Source: DATJBC01 sp035515515 (lineage in GTDB: Bacteria > Actinomycetota > Acidimicrobiia > Acidimicrobiales > UBA8190). Taken from it: a stretch of DNA of 22,727 bases. A program made the position numbers and the translations under genes. Below the pieces are notes generated by a model, which saw only the letters and a program-made list of their open reading frames with translations, ran no database searches and was not told the DNA's origin. Where the stretch lies: the NCBI GenBank assembly GCA_035515515.1, contig DATJBC010000182.1:1-22727 (forward strand). Reading direction: 5' to 3'. Below are positions 15,901-22,716 of this stretch, piece after piece (positions within the stretch are counted from its first letter, which is position 1; each line of letters starts with the position of its first letter).

Positions 15901-15906
15901 TAGTCT
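15901..15906 (+). promoter_or_regulatory. -10 box of a probable leaderless yggT transcript
   Basis: TAGTCT is followed by 7 nt and then GTG 15914, so the transcript would begin at or next to the start codon. No Shine-Dalgarno sequence is present. A TTGACG at 15886-15891 is only 9 nt upstream, too close to be its -35. The same TAnnnT plus 6-7 nt layout occurs before divIVA and ileS. Confidence 0.45.
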
Positions 15907-15913
15907 CTGCGCC

Positions 15914-16180
15914 GTGGTCCGCATCATCGTCATCGTCCTCGAGGTGTACCTGTGGGGCGTGCTGTTCCCCCGCGCCCTGCTCAGCTGGTTCCCGGTGTCA
16001 CCGGGTTCGCCCATCGCGCGGATCAACACCGTCCTCTACCGGCTGAGCGAGCCGGTGCTGGGCCCCGTGCGGCGCATGCTCCCCCCCGTGCGGGCCGGCA
16101 ACATGGGGATCGACCTGTCGTTCCTCGTCGTGTTCTTCGGGATCCAGATCCTCGTGATCGTCTTCGCCCGGGCGGCCTGA
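15914..16180 (+). CDS. YggT-family small membrane protein
   Basis: 88 aa with two hydrophobic segments (about residues 2-24 and 66-86) and a short basic loop between them containing RINTVLYRLSEPVLGPVRRMLPP, a recognisable YggT-family signature. YggT proteins sit between sepF and divIVA in many Gram-positive division clusters; their molecular role is not settled, with links to division and osmotic tolerance. The GTG start at 15914 directly follows a -10 box, and an in-frame stop-free extension upstream has no better start. Confidence 0.88.
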   Translation: MVRIIVIVLEVYLWGVLFPRALLSWFPVSPGSPIARINTVLYRLSEPVLGPVRRMLPPVRAGNMGIDLSFLVVFFGIQILVIVFARAA

Positions 16181-16181
16181 T

Positions 16182-16224
16182 CCCGGGGCGACCCGGGTCC
16201 CCCGGGGCGTCCGCCGCTCGGCGG
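16182..16224 (+). terminator. Two GC-rich hairpins after yggT, possible terminator
   Basis: CCCGGGG (16182-16188) can pair with CCCCGGG (about 16200-16206), and CCGCCG (16211-16216) with CGGCGG (16219-16224). They begin 2 nt after the yggT stop and precede the divIVA promoter. There is no T-run, so factor-independent termination is uncertain, and such repeats arise easily at this base composition. Confidence 0.25.
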
Positions 16225-16296
16225 CGCCAGGCGTGGGCCGCTGGTGCTCTGCGCACCCGCACGGACGCGCTCTTCCCGCACCCAGCGCCCGCTGGC

Positions 16297-16302
16297 TAGG
16301 AT
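16297..16302 (+). promoter_or_regulatory. -10 box of a probable leaderless divIVA transcript
   Basis: TAGGAT followed by exactly 7 nt and ATG 16310. No ribosome-binding sequence is present, which fits a leaderless mRNA. No clear -35 hexamer is found 17-18 nt upstream. The intergenic stretch 16225-16296 shows nothing else recognisable. Confidence 0.48.
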
Positions 16303-16309
16303 CGCGCGC

Positions 16310-17158
16310 ATGGACAGTGGAAAATCGAGCGGTCAGACATCGAGCCTGGACAGCCTGCGCACCGTCGAATTCCGCCAGACGCTCCGCGGCTATCACATCG
16401 ACGACGTAGACGAGTACCTCGAGCGGGTGGCGGTCGACGCCGAGGCCCTCCAGGAGCAGTTGCGCCAGGCGGGTGAGCGCCTCAAGCAGGCGGCCGAGCG
16501 CATCGCGCAGCTCGAGGGCATGCTCCAGGAGGCCCAGCAGCAGCAGCCGGCGGCCGCCTCCGGGTCGGGCGTCTCCGACGACACCCTCCAGCGCACCTTG
16601 CTCCTGGCCCAGAAGTTCGTGGACCAGACCCAGGCCGAGGCCGAGACCCAGGCCCGGGTGCTCGTGGCCGACGCCGAGGACCGGGCCCGCAAGGTGATCG
16701 CCGAGGCCGAGGTGCGGGCCAAGTCGGTCACCCAGGACACCGAGCGGCACCTGCGCGAGGAGATCGGCCGCCTGGAGTCGATCCGCACCCAGCTGGCGGG
16801 GGACGTGGAGACCATCGCCCGGCACCTCGAGAGCGAGCGCAGCCGCCTGCGCAACGCCCTGGCGGACATGCTGTCGTGGGTCGACGAGCACGTGCAGCCG
16901 GCCGCCTCGCTGTTGGCCCAGCGCGCCACGCCGCGCCCGGCGGCCCGCCCCGACGAGGACATCCCCACCGTGGCCGCGCCCGACAGCGCCAAGCCGGCCG
17001 AGGCGGGGCCCACGGCGGTGGCCTTCGAGGCCGACGGCCGGGCGGCGGTGCCCGTCCAGGGCAACACCGCCACGGGGGGCAACGCCTCGGCCGTGGACCG
17101 CCAGGGCGTCATGCCCGTCGACGAGCCGTCGCGCCCGCAGTCCATCGCCCCGCGCTGA
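16310..17158 (+). CDS. divIVA: DivIVA/Wag31-like coiled-coil polar scaffold protein
   Basis: Membrane-curvature-sensing coiled-coil protein that in actinobacteria marks poles and septa and directs wall synthesis. It is 282 aa. The N-terminal lipid-binding module is residues 17-45 (VEFRQTLRGYHIDDVDEYLE). Coiled coils cover about 35-78 and 90-190, rich in Ala/Glu/Gln heptads, separated by a Gln/Pro/Ala/Ser break. The last 85 or so residues are a disordered acidic tail. The Ser/Gly-rich first 12 residues precede the usual start of the domain. I chose ATG 16310 because of the -10 box 7 nt before it; a longer frame back to 16244 crosses that box. Confidence 0.9.
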   Translation: MDSGKSSGQTSSLDSLRTVEFRQTLRGYHIDDVDEYLERVAVDAEALQEQLRQAGERLKQAAERIAQLEGMLQEAQQQQPAAASGSGVSDDTLQRTLLLAQKFVDQTQAEAETQARVLVADAEDRARKVIAEAEVRAKSVTQDTERHLREEIGRLESIRTQLAGDVETIARHLESERSRLRNALADMLSWVDEHVQPAASLLAQRATPRPAARPDEDIPTVAAPDSAKPAEAGPTAVAFEADGRAAVPVQGNTATGGNASAVDRQGVMPVDEPSRPQSIAPR

Positions 17159-17185
17159 GCGGGCCCCCGGCCGTCAGGCGCGGGG
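17148..17185. terminator. Dyad spanning both stop codons of divIVA and ileS, possible bidirectional terminator
   Basis: CCCCGCGC (17148-17155) and GCGCGGGG (17178-17185) are perfectly complementary 8-mers that enclose both convergent stop codons and the 15-nt spacer. GGCC-rich sequence inside can extend the stem. A hairpin would form in either transcript. No T-run follows on either strand, so function is inferred from position and symmetry. Confidence 0.35.
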
Positions 17186-20100
17186 GGAGGGGGCCTTGGC
17201 CAGCTCGATCGAGACCTCGTCGGCCACGCTGACGCGCACCTCCGCCGCCAGGGTCTGCTCGGCCACGTAGGCGCGGCGCGCCTCCACGGCGGCCGCCATG
17301 GCCGGCGGGGCGGCGATGGCCAGGGCGATCCAGTCCGAGACGTGCAGCCCGGCGTCGCGCCGTGCCTTCTGGACGAGGCGCACGGCGTCGCGGGCCAGCC
17401 CCTCGGACTCGAGGGCCTCGTCCACGGCGGTGTCGAGGGTCACCACCCCCTGGTCGCCGGGCAGGGTGCGCCCCTCGGCCTCGTTGCGGGGCCGCAGGAC
17501 GAGGCGGTACTCGCCCTCCTCGAGCGCCACGCCGCCCGCCTCCACGCCGGCGTCGGTGCGGCGCCACCGGCCCTGGCGCACCGCCGCCGTCACCGCCTGG
17601 GTCTGCGCCCCCAGGCGGGGGCCGAGCGCCGCGTGGACCAGGGTGAGGACCTCCTCGGCCTCCTCGCCCACCTGGTCCGACAGCACGACCTCCTTGACGT
17701 TCACCTCGTCGGCGATGAGGTCGCGGAAGGGCTCGAGGCGCTCGGGCCGGGCCGTGGCCACCCGCAGCCGCCGCAGCGGCAGGCGCGCCCGGCGCCCGTT
17801 GGCCTTGCGCACGGCGTGGGCCGCCGAGCACACGGCGCGCACCAGGTCCATGGCCTCGACCAGCTCCGGGTCGGCGCGCAGGGCGCCCGGCGCGGGCCAC
17901 GGGGCCAGGTGGACGCTGCGGGCCCCGGTGAGCCCCCGGTAGACGGTCTCGGTCAGAAGCGGCAGCAACGGCGCCGCCACCGTGCACAGCGTCTCGAGCA
18001 CCGTCGCCAGGGTGTCGTAGGCGTCGGCCTTGTCGGCCTCGACGGCGGGCGACCCGTCGCGCGCCCGCCAGAAGCGGTCGCGGCTGCGGCGGATGTACCA
18101 GTTGGTGAGGGCGTCGAGGAAGGCGGTGACCTCGGCGCACGCCCCGTAGAGGTCGTAGCGGTCCATGGTGGCGGTGACCTCGTCCACGAGGGCGGCCGCC
18201 TTGGCGATGATGTAGCGGTCCAGCACGCCGGCGGCGTCGGCGCGGAAGCGCCCCCGGATGCCGTCCACGTTGGCGTACAGCGCCAGGAAGTGCCAGGCGT
18301 TCCAGATGGGGTTGAGGACCTGGTCCCGGACGTCCCCGATCCCCTTGGCGTGGACGACGAGGTCCTGGCCCCGCAGCACCGGCGACGACACCAGGAACCA
18401 GCGCATGGCGTCGGCCCCCCACACGTCGAACACCATGTCGGGCTCGGGGAAGTTCTCCAGCCGCTTCGACATCTTGCGGCCGTCGTCGCCGAGCACGACG
18501 CCGTGCACCACGCAGTGGCGGAACGGCGGCCGGTCGAAGAGCGCCACGGCCAGGACGTGCAACGTGTAGAACCAGCCGCGCGTCTGGCTCACGTACTCCA
18601 CGATGAAGTCGGCGGGGAAGTGGGAGTCGAACCAGTCCCGGCGCTCGAAGGGGTAGTGGACCTGCGCGAAGGGCATCGAGCCGGACTCGAACCAGCAGTC
18701 GAGCACGTCGGTCACGCGTCGCATCGACGAGCGCCCCGTGGGGTCGTCGGGGTTGGGGCGCACCAGCTCGTCGATGGCCGGGCGGTGCAGGTCGGTGACC
18801 CGCACCCCGAAGTCGGCCTCGAGCTCGTCCAGGCTGCCGTAGACGTCGGTGCGGGGGTAGCGGGGGTCGTCGCTCTTCCACACCGGGATGGGCGACCCCC
18901 AGAACCGGTTGCGGCTGATCGACCAGTCGCGTGCCCCCTCGAGCCACTTCCCGAAGGCCCCGTCCCGGATGTGGGCGGGGATCCAGTCGATGGCCTGGTT
19001 GTGCTCGAGCATGCGGTCCTTGATGGCCGTCACCTGCACGAACCACGAGCCCACCGCCTTGTAGATGAGCGGCGTGTCGGTGCGCCAGCAGTGCGGGTAG
19101 CTGTGGGTGTAGCGCTCGCGCTGGAGCAGCACCCCGGCGGCCTGCAGGTCGTCGGCGATCGCCGCGTTGGCGTCGAACACGAGCTGGCCGGCGTAGGGCC
19201 CCACCTCGGCGGTGAAGCGCCCCCGGTCGTCGACGGGGCACACCAGGCCCATGCCGGCCTCCTGGCACAGGGCGAAGTCCTCCTCGCCGAAGCCGGGGGC
19301 CAGGTGCACGACGCCGGTGCCCTCGTCGGTGGCCACGAAGTCGCCCGCCAGCACCCGGAAGGCCCCGGGCTCCTCGGCGAAGAAGGGGAACAGGGGCCGG
19401 TAGCGGCGCCCCACCAGCGCCGACCCGCGCACCACGGCCAGGGGCGGGGCGTCCCCGAAGAGCTCGGGGTAGGCCCCCACCCGGGCCGTGGCCACCACGG
19501 TGGGCGCCCCCAGGAGCTCGTAGACGCCGTACTCCACGTCGGGGCCCACGGCCAGGGCCAGGTTGGAGGGCAGGGTCCAGGGCGTGGTCGTCCACGCCAG
19601 CATGCGCAGCGCCCCCGAGAGCACCGGGGGGCCGCCGGCGGCGTCGTCGGGGTCGAGGGTGAACGCCACGGTGACGGCGGGGTCCTCGCGGGGGCGATAG
19701 GCGTCGTCCTGGCGCGTCTCGAAGTTCGACAGCGGCGTCTCGCACTCCCAGCAGTAGGGCAGGACGCGCTCGCCCTCGTAGAGCAGGCCCTTGTCGTGGA
19801 GCTGCTTGAACGCCCACAGGACGCTCTCCATGTAGGGCAGGTCCATCGTCTTGTAGTCGTTGGCGAAGTCCACCCACCGGGCCTGGCGGGTGACGTAGCG
19901 CTCCCAGGCGTCGGTGGTCCGCTGCACCAGCGCCCGGCAGTAGTCGTTGAAGTTGTCGACGCCGTAGTCGGCCACCCCGGCCCGGCCCGACAGCTCGAGC
20001 TCCTTCTCGGCCGCCATCTCGGCCGGCAGGCCGTGGCAGTCCCATCCGAAGCGGCGCTCCACCCGCCGCCCGCGCATGGTCTGGTAGCGGGGGACCACGT

Positions 20101-20326
20101 CCTTCACGAAGCCCGTGAGCAGGTGGCCGTAGTGGGGCAGGCCGTTGGCGAAGGGCGGCCCGTCGTAGAAGACGAACTCGTTGGCCCCTCCCGGGCGCGC
20201 CTCGACGGAGGCCTCGAAGGTGTGGTCCTTGGCCCAGGACTCGAGGACCTGCTCCTCCAGGCGGGGGTAGTCGGGGGGCTGGGGGACGTCGGGGTAGGGC
20301 GCGCCGGCCGCAGGGGGGTCGGACAT
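17174..20326 (-). CDS. ileS: Isoleucyl-tRNA synthetase, type 2 (eukaryote-like)
   Basis: Charges tRNA-Ile in the cytoplasm; 1050 aa. Class I motifs: the HIGH box reads HYGH at 65-68 within NGLPHYGH, and the KMSKS box reads KMSKR at 618-622 followed by LENFP. KMSKR and the eukaryote-like context mark the type 2 class, many of whose members are naturally resistant to mupirocin. The CP1 editing domain has WTTTPWTLPSN and GTGVVHLAPGFGEEDF; DWSISRNRFWGSPIP is the adenylate-site loop. The C-terminus lacks the zinc-binding tail of type 1 enzymes, again as in type 2. ATG 20326 is 6 nt from a -10 box; the longer upstream frame is low-complexity shadow of the divergent gene. It is the only minus-strand gene here. 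Confidence 0.96.
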   Translation of the reverse strand: MSDPPAAGAPYPDVPQPPDYPRLEEQVLESWAKDHTFEASVEARPGGANEFVFYDGPPFANGLPHYGHLLTGFVKDVVPRYQTMRGRRVERRFGWDCHGLPAEMAAEKELELSGRAGVADYGVDNFNDYCRALVQRTTDAWERYVTRQARWVDFANDYKTMDLPYMESVLWAFKQLHDKGLLYEGERVLPYCWECETPLSNFETRQDDAYRPREDPAVTVAFTLDPDDAAGGPPVLSGALRMLAWTTTPWTLPSNLALAVGPDVEYGVYELLGAPTVVATARVGAYPELFGDAPPLAVVRGSALVGRRYRPLFPFFAEEPGAFRVLAGDFVATDEGTGVVHLAPGFGEEDFALCQEAGMGLVCPVDDRGRFTAEVGPYAGQLVFDANAAIADDLQAAGVLLQRERYTHSYPHCWRTDTPLIYKAVGSWFVQVTAIKDRMLEHNQAIDWIPAHIRDGAFGKWLEGARDWSISRNRFWGSPIPVWKSDDPRYPRTDVYGSLDELEADFGVRVTDLHRPAIDELVRPNPDDPTGRSSMRRVTDVLDCWFESGSMPFAQVHYPFERRDWFDSHFPADFIVEYVSQTRGWFYTLHVLAVALFDRPPFRHCVVHGVVLGDDGRKMSKRLENFPEPDMVFDVWGADAMRWFLVSSPVLRGQDLVVHAKGIGDVRDQVLNPIWNAWHFLALYANVDGIRGRFRADAAGVLDRYIIAKAAALVDEVTATMDRYDLYGACAEVTAFLDALTNWYIRRSRDRFWRARDGSPAVEADKADAYDTLATVLETLCTVAAPLLPLLTETVYRGLTGARSVHLAPWPAPGALRADPELVEAMDLVRAVCSAAHAVRKANGRRARLPLRRLRVATARPERLEPFRDLIADEVNVKEVVLSDQVGEEAEEVLTLVHAALGPRLGAQTQAVTAAVRQGRWRRTDAGVEAGGVALEEGEYRLVLRPRNEAEGRTLPGDQGVVTLDTAVDEALESEGLARDAVRLVQKARRDAGLHVSDWIALAIAAPPAMAAAVEARRAYVAEQTLAAEVRVSVADEVSIELAKAPSPRA

Positions 20327-20332
20327 GGCCCC

Positions 20333-20338
20333 AGCGTA
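20333..20338 (-). promoter_or_regulatory. -10 box of a probable leaderless ileS transcript
   Basis: Read on the minus strand, TACGCT is followed by 6 nt and then the ileS ATG. No Shine-Dalgarno sequence is present. The lack of leader leaves no room for a T-box riboswitch, which controls ileS in many actinobacteria. Confidence 0.45.
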
Positions 20339-20416
20339 TTGGACGCGCTCGGCCGCCCCGGGCGACGCGCCGCGCCGGCGCGCCGTCGCGGACGCCGGCG
20401 TGCACGGCGCGGGTGT

Positions 20417-20445
20417 TTGCCGCCCGAACGGGGCGACGCTATGGT
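20417..20445 (+). promoter_or_regulatory. Promoter of the DksA-like/lspA/rluD unit
   Basis: TTGCCG (20417-20422), a 17 bp spacer and TATGGT (20440-20445), a good sigma-70-type match. Transcription would start near 20452, leaving a leader of about 73 nt before ATG 20526. The divergent ileS start is about 90 bp away. Between the two promoters lies a 12-bp GC palindrome (20371-20382) of uncertain meaning. Confidence 0.52.
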
Positions 20446-20478
20446 CGCCCACCTTCATCGGCCGACCGACCCGGGGAG

Positions 20479-20526
20479 ATGAGCGACATCCCAACCACAG
20501 TGCGAGGACGGGGGACGGCCCGCTGA
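20479..20526 (+). CDS. Possible 15-codon leader ORF upstream of the DksA-like gene
   Basis: ATG 20479 opens a frame reading MSDIPTTVRGRGTAR and ends at TGA 20524-20526, whose last base is the A of the next gene's ATG (TGATG). GGGGAG abuts the ATG directly, too close for an ideal ribosome site. The exact stop-start overlap suggests translational coupling, but the ORF is short and could be chance. Confidence 0.22.
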   Translation: MSDIPTTVRGRGTAR

Positions 20527-21248
20527 TGGCTCCCGCCAGGAAGCCGCCGGCCAAGAAGAAGGCGGCCCCCGCCAGGAAGCCGCCGGCCAAGAAGAAGGCG
20601 GCCCCCGCCAAGAAGGCGCCCCCGCCCAAGAAGGCGCCCGCCAAGAAGGCGCCCGCCAAGAAGGCGGCCCCGCCCAAGAAGGCGCCCGCCAAGAAGGCCC
20701 CGCCGCCCAAGAAGGCCCCGCCGCCCAAGAAGGCCCCCCCGCCCAAGAAGGCGCCGCCCGCCAAGAGGGCGCCGGCCCCCCCGGCGCGCGCCGCGGGCGG
20801 CACCAAGACGGCGCTCCGCCCGGCCCCGGCCAAGGCCCCGCCCAAGCCCGTCAAGCCCACCCGCGGGCCCTACGCCTCGGACGCCAAGTTCCTCGAGGAG
20901 CAGCGCGCCCTGCTGCTCGAGGAGCGCACCGTCTACCAGGGCCAGGCCGAGGACCTGCGGGCCGAGGCCGAGTCCCTGGCCCTCGAGCGGGAGCCCGGGG
21001 ACGTGCAGTTCGACGAGGAGTCCGGGGAGGGCGGCACCGTGGCCGTCGACCGCGAGCGCGACCTCACCCTGTCGGCGCAGGCCATGGCCACGATCGACGA
21101 GATCGACGCCGCCTTGGCCGCCATCGAGACCAAGATGTACGGGGCATGCGAGAACTGCGGGCAGCCCATCCCCAAGGCCAGGCTGCGCGCCCTGCCGTAC
21201 GCGCGCCTGTGCGTGTCGTGCAAGAGCGGGGGCCTGCACCGGCGCTGA
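20526..21248 (+). CDS. TraR/DksA-type C4 zinc-finger protein with histone H1-like Lys/Ala/Pro tail
   Basis: Probable RNA polymerase-binding regulator of the DksA/TraR superfamily; 240 aa. Residues 1-90 are a Lys/Ala/Pro-rich tail with 27 lysines in the first 80, like a histone H1 C-terminus. Residues 115-200 are predicted helical with an acidic turn (GDVQFDEESGEGG). The zinc finger is C208-x2-C211-x17-C229-x2-C232 (CENCGQPI to CVSC). A DksA-like gene next to ileS, lspA and rluD is a usual actinobacterial arrangement, as I recall it from Streptomyces. The tail suggests DNA or RNA binding (inference). ATG 20526 is chosen because the frame before it looks non-coding; the ribosome site is weak. 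DksA-like function at RNA polymerase is likely but unproven. Confidence 0.88.
   Translation: MAPARKPPAKKKAAPARKPPAKKKAAPAKKAPPPKKAPAKKAPAKKAAPPKKAPAKKAPPPKKAPPPKKAPPPKKAPPAKRAPAPPARAAGGTKTALRPAPAKAPPKPVKPTRGPYASDAKFLEEQRALLLEERTVYQGQAEDLRAEAESLALEREPGDVQFDEESGEGGTVAVDRERDLTLSAQAMATIDEIDAALAAIETKMYGACENCGQPIPKARLRALPYARLCVSCKSGGLHRR
20535..20606 (+). repeat. Exact 36-bp tandem duplication encoding ARKPPAKKKAAP twice
   Basis: Bases 20535-20570 and 20571-20606 are identical and in frame, encoding residues 4-15 and 16-27 of the DksA-like protein. Further shorter Lys-Lys-Ala-Pro units follow to about 20770, including three consecutive 18-bp units in the last part that are identical or nearly so. 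Such repeats can expand or contract by slippage. Confidence 0.9.
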
Positions 21249-21727
21249 GCGGCGGGGAGCGCCCCAGGCGCGCAGCCGGCCGGCGCCTGCTCGTCGCCGG
21301 GCTCGTCGCCGCCGGGGTGCTGGCGCTCGACCAGCTGACCAAGACGTGGGCCGTCCACCGGCTGGCCCACGGCCCCATCCACGTCGTGTGGAAGCTCGAC
21401 CTGGCGCTGACCTACAACTCGGGCAGCGCCTTCAGCCTGGCGCAGGGGTGGGGGCCCGTCCTGGCGGTGGTGGCCCTGATCGTGGTGCTGGTGCTGCTGC
21501 GGGTGGTGCCGCGGGCGCCCTCCACGGCGCTCACCGTCGCCTTCGGGCTCGTCATGGGCGGGGCGCTCGGCAACCTGGCCGATCGCGTGGTGCGCTCGGA
21601 CCACGGGGCCGTCATCGACTTCGTGGCGCTGCACTTCTGGCCGACGTTCAACGTGGCCGACGCCAGCATCGTGGTGGGGGGCATCCTGGCCGCCGTGCTG
21701 CTGTGGCGCGGCGACCGGCCGGGGTGA
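21218..21727 (+). CDS. lspA: LspA, prolipoprotein signal peptidase (signal peptidase II)
   Basis: Inner-membrane aspartyl protease that cuts lipoprotein signal peptides after lipidation. It is 169 aa from GTG 21218, with four hydrophobic segments. The first carries ALDQLTKTW; GNLADRVVRS precedes catalytic D134 (VIDF), and FNVADASIVVGG holds catalytic D148. The start is uncertain: GTG 21218 overlaps the preceding gene by 31 nt. CTG 21245 would overlap its stop by 4 nt (CTGA), like other junctions here, and would still give a complete 160 aa protein. The 3' end overlaps the next gene (GTGA). Confidence 0.94.
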   Translation: MQERGPAPALSGGERPRRAAGRRLLVAGLVAAGVLALDQLTKTWAVHRLAHGPIHVVWKLDLALTYNSGSAFSLAQGWGPVLAVVALIVVLVLLRVVPRAPSTALTVAFGLVMGGALGNLADRVVRSDHGAVIDFVALHFWPTFNVADASIVVGGILAAVLLWRGDRPG

Positions 21728-22716
21728 GGGGCCCCGCCCCACCGGCGCCGGCGGGCGAGCCGGCCGAGGACGCGCGGCGGGTGGAGGTCGTGGTGCCCGC
21801 GGCCATGGCGGGCCTGCGCGTCGACCGCGCCGTGGCGCTCGTGAGCGGGCTGTCGCGGCGGGTGGTGGCCCATCTCGTCGCCACCGGCGCGGTGCGCCTC
21901 GACGGCGCCGTGGTGGGCACCGCCGGCCGTCCCGTGGCCGCCGGCCAGCGACTGGCCTTCGACGTCGTCGCCGCGCCGCGCCCTGCGCCCCGTCCCGACG
22001 CCACCGTGCCCTTCAGGGTCGTCCACGCCGACGACGCGCTGGTGGTGGTGGACAAGCCGGCCGGCGTGGTGGTGCACCACGGCGCCGGGCACACGGGCGG
22101 CACCCTGGTGGACGGCCTGGCGGCGTCGTTCCCCGACCTGGCGCCGGCCTTCGCCCACGAGGCGGACCCGTGGCGTCCCGGCATCGTGCACCGGCTCGAC
22201 AAGGACACCTCGGGCTTGCTCGTCGTGGCCCGCACGCCCGACGCCTACCGGGCGCTGGCACGGCAGTTCCGCTCGCACCGGGCCGAGCGCGAGTACCTGG
22301 CGCTGGTGGTGGGGGCCGTGGACGCCGACGAGGGCGTCATCGAGGCCCCCATCGGCCGCTCGTCCCGGGACCCCACGCGCATGGCGGTGCGGGCCGGGGG
22401 GCGCCACGCCCGCACCCGCTACCGCGTCGTGCGGCGCTTCGGGGGCGACACGCCGTGCACGTTGGTGCGCGTGGCGCTCGACACCGGCCGCACCCACCAG
22501 GTGCGGGTGCACCTGGCGGCCATCGGCCACCCCGTGGTGGGCGACGCCCGCTACGGCGCCGCCGCCCGGGCGGCCGGCGCCCGGGCGCCGGCGACGGGGC
22601 GGATGTTCCTCCACGCCGCCCGGCTCACCCTCGACCACCCCGCCGGGGGCCGCCGGACGTGGGAGGCGCCGCTGCCCGACGACCTGGTCGCCGTGCTCGA
22701 CGGGCTGGGGGGCTGA
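21724..22716 (+). CDS. rluD: RluA/RluD-family 23S rRNA pseudouridine synthase
   Basis: Converts uridines in rRNA, typically of helix 69 for RluD, to pseudouridine; 330 aa. An N-terminal S4 RNA-binding domain (about 20-85; GLRVDRAVALVSGLSRR) precedes the catalytic domain. The latter begins VVVDKPAGVVVHHGAGH and has HRLDKDTSGLLVVA with catalytic D159, then RTHQVRVHLAAIGHPVVGD. The S4 domain fits RluC/RluD rather than RluA; the exact target cannot be read from sequence. The GTG start overlaps the lspA stop by 4 nt. The gene ends 11 nt before the window edge. Confidence 0.93.
   Translation: MRGPAPPAPAGEPAEDARRVEVVVPAAMAGLRVDRAVALVSGLSRRVVAHLVATGAVRLDGAVVGTAGRPVAAGQRLAFDVVAAPRPAPRPDATVPFRVVHADDALVVVDKPAGVVVHHGAGHTGGTLVDGLAASFPDLAPAFAHEADPWRPGIVHRLDKDTSGLLVVARTPDAYRALARQFRSHRAEREYLALVVGAVDADEGVIEAPIGRSSRDPTRMAVRAGGRHARTRYRVVRRFGGDTPCTLVRVALDTGRTHQVRVHLAAIGHPVVGDARYGAAARAAGARAPATGRMFLHAARLTLDHPAGGRRTWEAPLPDDLVAVLDGLGG

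Noticed and set aside
20371..20382. 12-bp perfect palindrome CGCGCCGGCGCG between the ileS and DksA-like promoters
   Set aside because: Made only of G and C in a very GC-rich spacer, where such palindromes occur often by chance; no second copy or flanking symmetry supports an operator.
17342..20482. 1046-codon open frame on the + strand opposite ileS
   Set aside because: Very high G+C removes stop codons from antisense frames. The minus strand shows full IleRS motifs, while the + translation is low-complexity and matches no family.
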